Shown piece by piece: positions 1 through 6,825 of a stretch of 9,510 nt of DNA; position 1 is the stretch's first letter, and every line of letters begins with the position of its first letter. The stretch covers positions 1-9,510 of the forward strand of contig RFWS01000040.1 of the NCBI GenBank assembly GCA_009921985.1. Reading direction: 5' to 3'. The notes under the pieces are model-generated. The model made no database searches and was not told the origin of the DNA. It was given only the letters and a program-made list of their open reading frames with translations. Both the position numbers and the translations under genes were made by a program. Origin of the DNA: a bacterium (GTDB lineage: Bacteria > Verrucomicrobiota > Verrucomicrobiia > Methylacidiphilales > Verrucolacustridaceae).

Positions 1-100
1 CCCGGTTGATCTCAAAAGAATCCTCAAGGCTCGCTCCCGCACCGGTGCCCCACCCACCGCTCCCGCGGAGGGTCTCTACCTGCTGAACGTCAGATACTGA
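1..100 (+). CDS. truA: tRNA pseudouridine synthase A, C-terminal end (partial)
   Basis: Reading from base 2 gives 32 residues and a TGA stop at 98-100. The peptide begins PVDLKRILKARSRTG and ends APAEGLYLLNVRY. This matches the TruA C-terminus, where a helix leading into a short loop (R-T-x-A-x-P-T-A-P-A-x-G-L-Y-L) is followed by a final beta strand. TruA converts uridines 38-40 of the tRNA anticodon arm to pseudouridine in the cytoplasm. The catalytic aspartate and most of the enzyme lie outside the left edge. The reading is from a short fragment, but the A-P-A-E-G-L-Y-L tail is distinctive. It runs in the same direction as the receptor gene but is separated from it by 607 bases, so the two are probably separate transcription units. 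Confidence 0.85.
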   Translation, partial: PVDLKRILKARSRTGAPPTAPAEGLYLLNVRY

Positions 101-105
101 TCAAA

Positions 106-121
106 GCGCCTCACCAGGCGC
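106..121 (+). other. Short hairpin just after truA, possible weak terminator
   Basis: GCGCCT and AGGCGC form a perfect 6-base-pair stem around a CACC loop, starting 5 bases after the truA stop. No T run follows on the plus strand (the next bases are AAAACC), so it is not a standard intrinsic terminator. It could be an mRNA 3'-end stabiliser or part of a Rho-dependent end. Confidence 0.35.
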
Positions 122-213
122 AAAACCGAAAACAGTCGGCTCCATTCCGAAGCCCATATGACTTGTCGTCTCCGGCCAGCAAACTCAGGTCCCAGCGAAA
201 TACGGGCCCGATA

Positions 214-288
214 TTATTTGTCATGGACCCAAGCCCAAACTGCAATCACGGATGCCAGGACGAGAATCAGAACAAAAATAACCCGCAC
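214..288 (-). CDS. Possible single-helix microprotein (24 residues)
   Basis: A GTG at 288-286 opens a 24-codon frame ending in TAA at 216-214. The residues VRVIFVLILVLASVIAVWAW are almost entirely hydrophobic and are followed by VHDK. This is the pattern of a single membrane-spanning helix with a short charged tail. A GGAAGA sequence lies about 9 bases before the GTG and could be the ribosome binding site. The same frame stays open upstream to a stop at 417-415. A GTG at 369 would give 51 residues with a basic stretch (LLGSRKNRHAGAG) before the helix, but it has no good binding site. No family is recognised. Chance hydrophobic codon runs and a decayed gene end are real alternatives, so this is a candidate only. 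Confidence 0.25.
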   Translation of the reverse strand: MRVIFVLILVLASVIAVWAWVHDK

Positions 289-548
289 CTCAAGCAATCT
301 TCCGGCGGGAATTCCAGCTCCCGCATGACGGTTCTTACGTGAACCCAGTAAGATCTTGAGAAAATGCACAGGGCAGAATGACAGCCTAAGCCTGCTTTCG
401 TAAGCAACGATTTGTTAATTTTCCACGTCACTTTTCCCCGCATACCTCGATGTTCGAAAAAGACTTAGAACCGCAAAGAGGCGATCAAACAATTTTGTGG
501 TCCCTGTTTTGCTTCCATTCCCTTTCCTAGTAATTTTTGGGACTAAAA

Positions 549-647
549 TTGACCCATGCTAATGACCAACAAGAGTTTATAAACTTTATATCCAGTTTTC
601 CGATGATGATAAGGGTTGAAAAGGGTTGTTAAATAGATGTTTACAAT
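549..647 (+). promoter_or_regulatory. Probable promoter region of the receptor gene
   Basis: Several partial sigma-70-like elements occur here, none ideal. One pairing is ATGACC (562-567) with TTTATA (585-590) at 17 bases. Another is TTGAAA (616-621) with TACAAT (642-647), whose 20-base spacing is too long. A TTGACC is present at 549-554 but lacks a -10 box at the right distance. The AT-rich setting and the palindrome support a control region, but the start of transcription cannot be fixed from sequence alone. Confidence 0.3.
574..585. promoter_or_regulatory. Perfect 12-base palindrome, candidate operator
   Basis: AGTTTATAAACT reads identically on both strands and overlaps the candidate -10 region of the receptor promoter. 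Perfect AT-rich dyads of this size are typical binding sites for dimeric regulators. The regulator is not identifiable here. It could also be a chance feature of AT-rich DNA. Confidence 0.35.
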
Positions 648-685
648 TTGTTGTGGATGCATGGAGCGGGAGATACCAAGGGTTG
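611..685 (+). repeat. Three direct copies of AAGGGTTG in the receptor leader
   Basis: AAGGGTTG occurs at 611-618, 621-628 and 678-685. The first two are 10 bases apart, about one helical turn, and the third lies 23 bases before the receptor ATG. Helically phased direct repeats suggest a regulator binding site or a leader RNA element. They resemble ribosome-binding-site sequence, but none is correctly spaced for the receptor start. Confidence 0.4.
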
Positions 686-707
686 AGTTGAGAGACAAAA
701 TTAGGTT

Positions 708-3698
708 ATGGGCAGGATTTGCAACAGCTTACCCAGGCAGTTTTGCAGGATATTGTTGCTGGGTTCAGTGGCTTTTTTTTGGGAAACTGAATTGCTGGCT
801 CAACAGTTCGGCGGGATCAGGGGTCAAGTGGTCGATTCGGACTTCGGTCAACCGATTGCCAAGGCATCGGTCACCGTTATGGATACCCCTTTCGGTGCCA
901 TCACAGATGAGCAGGGCAATTTCACCATCTCAGGTGTTCCTCCCGGTGTTTACGGCATTCAAACCAGAGCCTCCGGCTACATTCCCAGAACCATGCCGGA
1001 AGTGGCGGTGGCCGCTGGGTCTTTTAACGATATCCGGTTTGAGGCAGTCGCGGAAATCGAGGAGCTCGAGGAGTTGGTGGTACCAGGGGAGATCGAGAAG
1101 GCGTCCGAGACCGGCCTTTTGGCGGAGCGTCAGCAAGCGACTGCGGTGATGGACATGATCGGCCAAGATTTCATCTCCCGCCTCGGCGCCGCCAACGCGG
1201 GGGATGCCATGAAACGAATGGTGGGCACCTCCGTGGTCGATGGCAAATACGTGGCCGTCCGCGGCATGCCCGACCGCTACGTGAACACGCTGCTGAACGG
1301 CGGGCGACTGCCCTCGACCGACCCCGATAAACGGGCCATCAACGTCGATCTTTTCCCTGGGAGCATCCTCGAGAGCATCAATACGTACAAAACTTTCACC
1401 CCCGACCAACCGGGCGACTTCACCGGCGGCAGCGTAGACATTCGCACCAGGACTTTCCCCGACAAGCCCTCCTTTGGCACCGGCGTGACGATGGAATACA
1501 ACTCACAGGCCACCTTCAATCCAAATTTCCTTACCTACAACGGGGGCGGCACCGGCCCCTTTGGCGGCAAAGCCAACGGCAGAATGATCCCCGACAGCGT
1601 CAACCAGGTCACCACGCAATACAACGTCTTGCCCAAGACTTTGACGGGTGGAAACGCGGCCAACCTGGAGAAAGCGGATGCCCTAAACTCAGCCATGCGA
1701 CAGATGAATCCCATCATCGGGCTGACGAATAAAACCCCTCCCCCCAATATGTCCTTTAATTTGCAAGGCGGGGATTCGATCGAACTGGGGCCTGCCGGAG
1801 AAAAAGTGGGGGTGATCGGCGCGTTTAGCTATCGAAACAAATACTCCTACATTGGCAACGGAATTCGCGGAAACCTTTATTTGGAACAGGATGGAACACC
1901 AAAATTTTTCGATGACCAACAGTTGCTGGGGAAACAAGAGGTGCTTTGGGGAGCCCTAACCGGCCTCTCCGGCCAATGGGATGAAAACAACAAAGCCTCC
2001 ATCAACGTCATGTACAACCTGGGAGCCGATGATATTGCCAGCCAAAGAAGCGATGACCAGGGAGCCTCCACCCAATACCAACAGATCATCGATTATGGGG
2101 AAAGGTCCCTAGGGTATCTCCAGTTAGTTGGCGAGAATCGAATCGAAGAGGCGCGGAATCTGAAAATCAACTGGAACGGGGGTCTGGGCCAGGCAACTCT
2201 GTCAGAACCGGATCAACGCCAGTTCACCTACCTTCTTACCGACACCGGCGAGTATCGCGATACTTACGAGAATACACCCAGCATCAGTGAGGCCACCAAC
2301 GATACGTTACAGCGGTTTCAAAGGGAACTGACTGAGAACAGTTATTACGGAATTGTCGATTTCACCATTCCGATGCTGGAGGAAAAAGAACGTACCGACG
2401 CCTTCAAGACTGGTTTCTACACGGACTACAGTCAGCGGAATTATAACCAGCAGTCCTACGTGTATCCTTATGGCATGTATGCTTTTGGCACCCCCAATAG
2501 CTACGCCCGTTACACCCCGACGGATGGCTCCACTTGGGCGGATGTTTTTTTGAATCCGGATCGCAGTGGCTTGGTGGATCCGACGGCAGGTATTGGAGAT
2601 CCCATGATGAGCTACACCATCTACAATCTGGGCGGAAATACCAACACCTCGACCGGAACCTTTTACAAGGCCTCCCAAGCCGTCACCGCTTCCTACTTGA
2701 TGGCAGATTTCAACCTCTTTCCCCAATTACACCTGACAGGGGGCACCCGTTTTGAAAACACAAATTTGAAAATCAAGGGCGCCAACAACCTCCCCAAGGC
2801 CTTATTTCCAGATCCAAACTTCAATGGGGGCAAAGGTAGCGGGTTGGCCAAGATTCAACAGCTCGACCTGCTGCCAGGCGTGGGCGCCACTTTCAACCTC
2901 ATGGATAACGTCAACCTCCGCTTTGCTTGGTCTCAAACCCTCGCGCGTCCCTCCTTTAAGGAGATGGGTCCGGTCCTGACCAAGGATTTTACGGCGGATG
3001 AATATTTCGTGGGCAACCCGGCCCTGCAACTTTCCAAAGCCAACAACTACGACTTCCGCGCCGAATGGTTCCCTTACAAGGATCTGCAGAAACCAATGGA
3101 ACAGCAGGCCAAATACAGCACGCAACTGCTGATCGACTATCTCCAGTACGACAACGCCCCGAATGGAATTGTGTACGGATTGGAAATTGAAGCGCGCAAG
3201 CGTCTCGATCAAGTGACATCTGTGTTGAAGGATTTTTCTATCTTCTTTAACTACTCCCAAATCCAAAGCTCCGTTCCTTTACCATCGGAAACCGCCCGGA
3301 TTTTACAGAAAAACGGCCAATCCACTGCGAATCGACCCTTGCAGGGTCAGCCCGAATACATCATCAACGCCGGACTAAATTACGACAATGAGGATTACAG
3401 ATTTTACGCCGGGCTTTACTTCAACGTCACCGGTCAGTTCCTCTACGCGGTGGGCACTCCCTCCGACATTGGGTTAGTCACGGAGCGGTTTGAACCCGAC
3501 ATCTATGAGCAACCCGCACCCTCCCTTGATTTCAACATAACCCAGGGCCTGACGGACAACTGGAAACTTACTTTGCGGGGAAAAAATCTTCTAAACCCAT
3601 TTTTTACGCGGACCCAGTCCTATAATGGGGTCGATTACACTTACAGCACTTATACCAAAGGATGGGATATTAGCCTGAATGCGGCGTATAGTTTTTAG
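708..3698 (+). CDS. TonB-dependent outer-membrane receptor with carboxypeptidase-like N-terminal domain
   Basis: This 996-residue protein is a TonB-dependent receptor that would import a ligand (not identifiable here) across the outer membrane. Residues 1-31 form a signal peptide (hydrophobic stretch RILLLGSVAFFW, likely cut after LLA). Residues about 36-113 match a carboxypeptidase-regulatory-like beta-sandwich (GQVVD...ITDEQGNF.ISGVPPGVY). EELVVPG at 121-127 sits where a TonB box would be. The plug, about 140-260, has VRGMPDRYVNTLLNGGRLPS and DFTGGSVDIRTRTFP. The rest is a beta barrel with the family signatures LRFAWSQTLARPSF and VYGLEIEARK, ending in aromatic YSF as needed for BAM assembly. 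ATG 708 is the first possible start because an in-frame TAG lies at 702-704; the binding site is weak (AGG two bases before ATG). Compared with relatives, about 12 residues seem missing between P789 and Y790. Its 3' end overlaps the convergent glycosyltransferase gene. Confidence 0.93.
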   Translation: MGRICNSLPRQFCRILLLGSVAFFWETELLAQQFGGIRGQVVDSDFGQPIAKASVTVMDTPFGAITDEQGNFTISGVPPGVYGIQTRASGYIPRTMPEVAVAAGSFNDIRFEAVAEIEELEELVVPGEIEKASETGLLAERQQATAVMDMIGQDFISRLGAANAGDAMKRMVGTSVVDGKYVAVRGMPDRYVNTLLNGGRLPSTDPDKRAINVDLFPGSILESINTYKTFTPDQPGDFTGGSVDIRTRTFPDKPSFGTGVTMEYNSQATFNPNFLTYNGGGTGPFGGKANGRMIPDSVNQVTTQYNVLPKTLTGGNAANLEKADALNSAMRQMNPIIGLTNKTPPPNMSFNLQGGDSIELGPAGEKVGVIGAFSYRNKYSYIGNGIRGNLYLEQDGTPKFFDDQQLLGKQEVLWGALTGLSGQWDENNKASINVMYNLGADDIASQRSDDQGASTQYQQIIDYGERSLGYLQLVGENRIEEARNLKINWNGGLGQATLSEPDQRQFTYLLTDTGEYRDTYENTPSISEATNDTLQRFQRELTENSYYGIVDFTIPMLEEKERTDAFKTGFYTDYSQRNYNQQSYVYPYGMYAFGTPNSYARYTPTDGSTWADVFLNPDRSGLVDPTAGIGDPMMSYTIYNLGGNTNTSTGTFYKASQAVTASYLMADFNLFPQLHLTGGTRFENTNLKIKGANNLPKALFPDPNFNGGKGSGLAKIQQLDLLPGVGATFNLMDNVNLRFAWSQTLARPSFKEMGPVLTKDFTADEYFVGNPALQLSKANNYDFRAEWFPYKDLQKPMEQQAKYSTQLLIDYLQYDNAPNGIVYGLEIEARKRLDQVTSVLKDFSIFFNYSQIQSSVPLPSETARILQKNGQSTANRPLQGQPEYIINAGLNYDNEDYRFYAGLYFNVTGQFLYAVGTPSDIGLVTERFEPDIYEQPAPSLDFNITQGLTDNWKLTLRGKNLLNPFFTRTQSYNGVDYTYSTYTKGWDISLNAAYSF
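773..780 (+). repeat. T8 homopolymer in the receptor signal-peptide coding region
   Basis: Eight consecutive T bases encode part of A22-F23-F24-W25 in the hydrophobic core of the signal peptide. Gain or loss of one base would take the reading frame from ATG 708 out of the receptor frame. Gain of one T would instead join the frame that opens at ATG 637 to the receptor. Confidence 0.9.
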
Positions 3699-4827
3699 TG
3701 GGGGGGGCGCCTCGATGCAGCGTTCGTTGGTCGTCCTCGCCAGATGAATTGGGCTCGAATCGTTTTCTCAACAAGGCAAAGAGCTCGTTGTGATATCTCA
3801 GCTGGGTCTCCAAAATAAGGCCGATCATCAGACTTAACGTGGAGAGAATCGCCAACCCGGTCGCCAGAATCGCCAAGGGCACCCGGTAGACCCACCGGTA
3901 CTGCAGGTAGTCCCAGATGGGCGCGGCTCCCGCCAAGAGACTCAGTCCACCCAGCCCCGCTGCGCAGGCCCCGAAAAAAAACATCGGGCGGTAAAGCCGA
4001 CAGATGGCCATAAAAGTGCGCACGACCAACAGACCGTCCCGGGAAGTGCTCAGTTTCGAAAAGCTGCCGGGCGGACGGGCACCATAAGGGGTCTCCACCT
4101 CCAAAATCTTGAAATCCTTGGAGATCGCCTGAAGCGTCAGCTCGGTTTCAATTTCAAACCCCCGGGAACCCAGCGGAATCGTTTTGGCAAAGCTGCGCCG
4201 GAGAACGCGATACCCGCTGAAGACATCCTGCAGAGAGACCCCAAAGGCTGACCGAATCAACCCACACACCATCTGGTTTCCCCTGCGATGCATGGGCCGG
4301 TAGGCCCGGTGGCTTTCTGCCGACGATGCTCGACGCCTCCCCACCACCATGTCAGCCCCTTGCCGGATCGCCGCCTCTAGCAACCGCGGCGCGGTGGACG
4401 GGTCGTAGGTGCCATCTCCATCCACCAGAATGAGCCAATCGGCGTCGATTTTTCTGAAAATATCCCTGACCACGTTACCCTTGCCACGCTCAGGAGAGGA
4501 AATCACGGTGGCTCCGGCCGCCCGGGCCACCTGTGCGGTCTGATCCGTGGAGGCATTGTCGAATACATAGATCCCCGCCCCAGGCAGGGCTCGGCCAAAG
4601 CCCCGAACCACCTGAGATACCGTTGCCTCTTCGTTCAGACAGGGAATACAGACAGCAATCTGAATATGCAGGCCACTGGCTTCCGGCCACCCTCCCCTCA
4701 GGGATCCTCGCTTCACCGAACGGCCCACCTGAGGTTTGGTCTTCACAGGATTTAATGATAGGGCAGATCCTCGCGCACCCGCGACTCTCCACTTCCCAGA
4801 TCTCTTGCTGGCACAACCCGGAGTCAT
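3670..4827 (-). CDS. Family 2 glycosyltransferase, polyprenyl-phosphate sugar synthase type
   Basis: With the ATG at 4827 the protein has 385 residues. It has a GT-A fold of family 2: IPCLNEE at 61-67, DNASTDQT at 90-97, the metal and nucleotide-sugar binding VDGDGTYDP (DxD-like) at 135-143, and QDVFSGYR at 200-207. Two membrane helices follow at about 282-303 and 315-340. This resembles dolichyl- or undecaprenyl-phosphate mannose/glucose synthases, which move a sugar from a nucleotide donor to a lipid phosphate on the cytoplasmic face; the sugar is not predictable. The frame also opens further upstream at GTG 4908, but 4827 is preferred because ATGA overlaps the previous gene's stop and a GAGG lies 5 bases ahead. 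The first 54 or so residues are basic and not part of the fold, so a GTG at 4716 (AGGTGG upstream) is a possible alternative. A C8 tract near the 3' end makes the last 13 or so residues uncertain. Confidence 0.88.
   Translation of the reverse strand: MTPGCASKRSGKWRVAGARGSALSLNPVKTKPQVGRSVKRGSLRGGWPEASGLHIQIAVCIPCLNEEATVSQVVRGFGRALPGAGIYVFDNASTDQTAQVARAAGATVISSPERGKGNVVRDIFRKIDADWLILVDGDGTYDPSTAPRLLEAAIRQGADMVVGRRRASSAESHRAYRPMHRRGNQMVCGLIRSAFGVSLQDVFSGYRVLRRSFAKTIPLGSRGFEIETELTLQAISKDFKILEVETPYGARPPGSFSKLSTSRDGLLVVRTFMAICRLYRPMFFFGACAAGLGGLSLLAGAAPIWDYLQYRWVYRVPLAILATGLAILSTLSLMIGLILETQLRYHNELFALLRKRFEPNSSGEDDQRTLHRGAPPTKNYTPHSG
3700..3707 (-). repeat. C8 (G8 on plus) homopolymer in the glycosyltransferase tail
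   Basis: Eight G bases on the plus strand read as C8 in the codons for A-P-P near the protein end. With one more C the frame would meet a TAA at 3697-3695 almost at once and end in RGAPPH. As written it runs on to TAA 3672-3670 inside the receptor gene. Slippage or a miscalled base would change only the C-terminus. Confidence 0.85.
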
Positions 4828-4837
4828 CGCCGCCTCT
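4824..4837 (-). promoter_or_regulatory. ATGA stop-start overlap with ribosome binding site
   Basis: On the minus strand ATGA combines the glycosyltransferase start (4827-4825) and the TGA of the GT-C-like gene (4826-4824). AGAGG (4837-4833) lies 5 bases before the ATG. This is the usual arrangement for translational coupling and decides the start of the downstream gene. Confidence 0.7.
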
Positions 4838-6806
4838 GCCCCTGATACTCCTCGGCCTGGGCGCGGATCCGGGGATCCCCGACCCGACGTTCCAGCACGG
4901 CCCAACACTCGTCCGCCAAGGCATAGTCCCCCTCCTGCTCAAGCCAAAGGGCGAGGTTCATCCAGATCGTCGGATAAAACCATCGACTCGCCTCCAGCCC
5001 GCTCAGAGCAAATCCCTTGAGTTCTTGCCCTTGCCGCAGGGCGGAAGACCGTGCCACCAACCGGTTCAGATCCGTGGGATAGGTCCGCACCCCGGCCAGA
5101 AAAATCCGCCCCCATGGGAATGGTTTTTCCGCCTGCGCCCGCAACGCCTCTCTTGCCGCAGGACCCGACTCCACCCAACGCCTCGCTTCCGGCTCTTCGG
5201 GCACCACCGCAGCCAACCGGGTGGCCACATCCTCCCTCAAAAAAAGCACCCCTTTGGGGTCCATCCAGACCGGCCGCCAATCGGGCCCCTGCCAGCGTAC
5301 CCCCACCACACTTTTCCATCCATCGGGGCCTGACCGCGCCGAGAGAACCCAGCCCCACATGGGCTGATCCTTCACGCTGCAGAACACAGCACCGGCTCGG
5401 GTCCGATTCAAAAGCTCAAGGAACGCCGCCGGATCCCCCTCCGCGTGCCGCACCGTCTCATACAGTTTTCGAGAATAAATATCGTTTCGGCTGTCGATGA
5501 ATACCCGGCGACCCGAACTCCATGCCAGCCACCCACCCTGATTGTGCCCGTTGAGGATGACGACTTTTTCCGGCAACTTTGCCAACAGGTCCCCTGCTCC
5601 CGTCGGGTGAACCCCGGAGTCCAGCCCTGATCCAAAGCGGGGTGACTGGAAAAAAGAGTCCCACCACCCTGTGACCACCGCCAGGATGACCAGAGCCGCC
5701 GCTCCCGCCACCGCCCAAGGAGTCCAAAGCGGCGGATGGGCGGGCCGAAAGCCCGGCGAACGCTCCCAACCCATCAGGGCATACGGCCCGAAGGCTATAA
5801 AAAAATAGCCGAAATTCTTAGTGGCGGACAGAGGCAGGAGAGCGAAACACAGGCCCACCGCCCAGGCCGGGGCGGTAATTCTTTGCCGCGCTCGCCAAGC
5901 TCCCGCCACCAAAAGGAGATAGAGAAAAGCCATGGCAAATTTTTTGACATGGATCAACGGAAACCCAGCCAGCGGACTCTCCCAGAAGTTCCCACCAAAG
6001 AGTGGCTGCAGCTCTTGGACCGTCTGCTTGACTAGACTCTCCGAAAACAGCAGCTCCGCCTGGCGCAGAGGGAAGAGAACCCCCTCCAGCCCGTAAGGGT
6101 TCAGCAGACAGACCGGCAGAGAGGCCACGGCTCCCCACAAGAGAAGCCGGTTTCTCTTCATCGCCTCCCTTGCCCCGTGGCGCCAGGCATCGGCCGCCCA
6201 TGCGGTTCCAGCATAAAGAACCGTGGCCACAAGCCCCAAGCTGAACAAGGCATGACAGTTGACCCAGCCCGCCAGGCAAACGGGCAGTCCCCATGCGCCC
6301 CGGCGCTCACCCCTCTTGGCCGATTCCAGACAGAGCAACACCAAACCCAGCCAGATCCACGACAGGCTGTGCGGCCTGATCCCCGTAGGCGTGCTGATGA
6401 AATAGAGGAGCAGGACGGACGCCACGAGAGCGCCGGGCGTCGACCCGTCCCTTAACTTCCGCCAGCGCCAAAGGAAAATACCCGCAGCCATTCCCTGCAG
6501 AGCCAGATTGGCCAAGGTCGCGCCTTCCAAACCCAATCGCGTATAGGCGGCGTGTAGCCCGAGTTGCCACATCCATTGCAGGTTCACGTATCGGGCCCCG
6601 GGTTCGGAGTAGAGAAAAGGCTCGGCCCGCGGCACGTCCCCGTGCTCCCAGAAATAGCGGGCGGCGTTGAGCTGGAATCCCAGATCCTCGTTGAAGGTCC
6701 AGGTCCAACCCAACACCCCGCCGGCCAAAAAGACCAAGGCCCACATGAGGCGTCCCTTGGAAAGAAAAAGTGATCCAGCCCTCGGTTTCACAATGGCGGT
6801 CAGCAT
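4824..6806 (-). CDS. Polytopic membrane protein, GT-C glycosyltransferase-like
   Basis: From ATG 6806 the protein has 660 residues. About ten hydrophobic helices fill residues 20-385. They are followed by a soluble C-terminal part with NGHNQGGWLAW and RRVFIDSRNDIYS (about 419-445) and a helical, TPR-like end. The first extracytoplasmic loop has an acidic EDLGFQLNAARYFWEHGDVPR segment (40-60), then EPFLYS and NLQWMWQ. RPHS, LNPYGLEGV and KNFGYFF follow in later loops. These are the marks of a large uncharacterised family with a GT-C architecture, in which a loop-1 Asp/Glu acts in transfer from a lipid-linked sugar. The acceptor and sugar are unknown. ATG 6806 has AAGG 3 bases ahead and lies 19 bases after the previous stop. 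ATG 6746 has a better site (AAGGGA, 6-base gap) just before the first helix and is a serious alternative. A TTG at 6869 would overlap the upstream gene. The pairing with the next gene supports a glycosylation role. Confidence 0.75.
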   Translation of the reverse strand: MLTAIVKPRAGSLFLSKGRLMWALVFLAGGVLGWTWTFNEDLGFQLNAARYFWEHGDVPRAEPFLYSEPGARYVNLQWMWQLGLHAAYTRLGLEGATLANLALQGMAAGIFLWRWRKLRDGSTPGALVASVLLLYFISTPTGIRPHSLSWIWLGLVLLCLESAKRGERRGAWGLPVCLAGWVNCHALFSLGLVATVLYAGTAWAADAWRHGAREAMKRNRLLLWGAVASLPVCLLNPYGLEGVLFPLRQAELLFSESLVKQTVQELQPLFGGNFWESPLAGFPLIHVKKFAMAFLYLLLVAGAWRARQRITAPAWAVGLCFALLPLSATKNFGYFFIAFGPYALMGWERSPGFRPAHPPLWTPWAVAGAAALVILAVVTGWWDSFFQSPRFGSGLDSGVHPTGAGDLLAKLPEKVVILNGHNQGGWLAWSSGRRVFIDSRNDIYSRKLYETVRHAEGDPAAFLELLNRTRAGAVFCSVKDQPMWGWVLSARSGPDGWKSVVGVRWQGPDWRPVWMDPKGVLFLREDVATRLAAVVPEEPEARRWVESGPAAREALRAQAEKPFPWGRIFLAGVRTYPTDLNRLVARSSALRQGQELKGFALSGLEASRWFYPTIWMNLALWLEQEGDYALADECWAVLERRVGDPRIRAQAEEYQGQRRR

Positions 6807-6825
6807 ATACCTTGCGACCGCTGAA

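Larger units (their letters stand above)
101..707. other. Intergenic region between truA and the receptor gene
   Basis: This gap holds no ordinary-length gene on either strand. The first half has mixed composition and contains the truA hairpin and, on the minus strand, the possible microprotein. From about 400 onwards it becomes clearly AT-rich, as expected for a control region ahead of the receptor. This half contains an AATTTT/AAAATT inverted repeat (532-537 and 545-550), the palindrome at 574-585 and the AAGGGTTG repeats. A small TGCTT-TCGT-AAGCA hairpin is at 393-406. I recognise no riboswitch consensus. Confidence 0.6.

Noticed and set aside
393..406. TGCTT-TCGT-AAGCA hairpin as a truA terminator
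   Set aside because: The stem is short, it lies almost 300 bases past truA and the T-rich stretch after it is not continuous.
101..707. A riboswitch in the long leader of the receptor gene
   Set aside because: I looked for cobalamin-box and TPP-type core sequences and saw none. The leader is long enough, so a structure search could still reveal something.
637..1149. A 170-codon plus-strand frame starting before the receptor
   Set aside because: Most of it overlaps the receptor in another frame and reads as low-quality Arg/Ser/Pro-rich sequence. It is only of interest in relation to the T8 tract.
930..1409. A 159-codon minus-strand open frame inside the receptor gene
   Set aside because: It is His/Gly/Arg-rich, with no domain, and lies wholly opposite the conserved plug domain of the receptor.
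2802..3266. A 154-codon minus-strand open frame inside the receptor gene
   Set aside because: It mirrors conserved barrel segments of the receptor and has no binding site or recognisable product.
4533..5333. A 266-codon plus-strand open frame opposite the glycosyltransferase and GT-C-like genes
   Set aside because: Its product is Pro/Arg/Ser-rich with no recognisable fold. It is the complement of two well-supported GC-rich genes.
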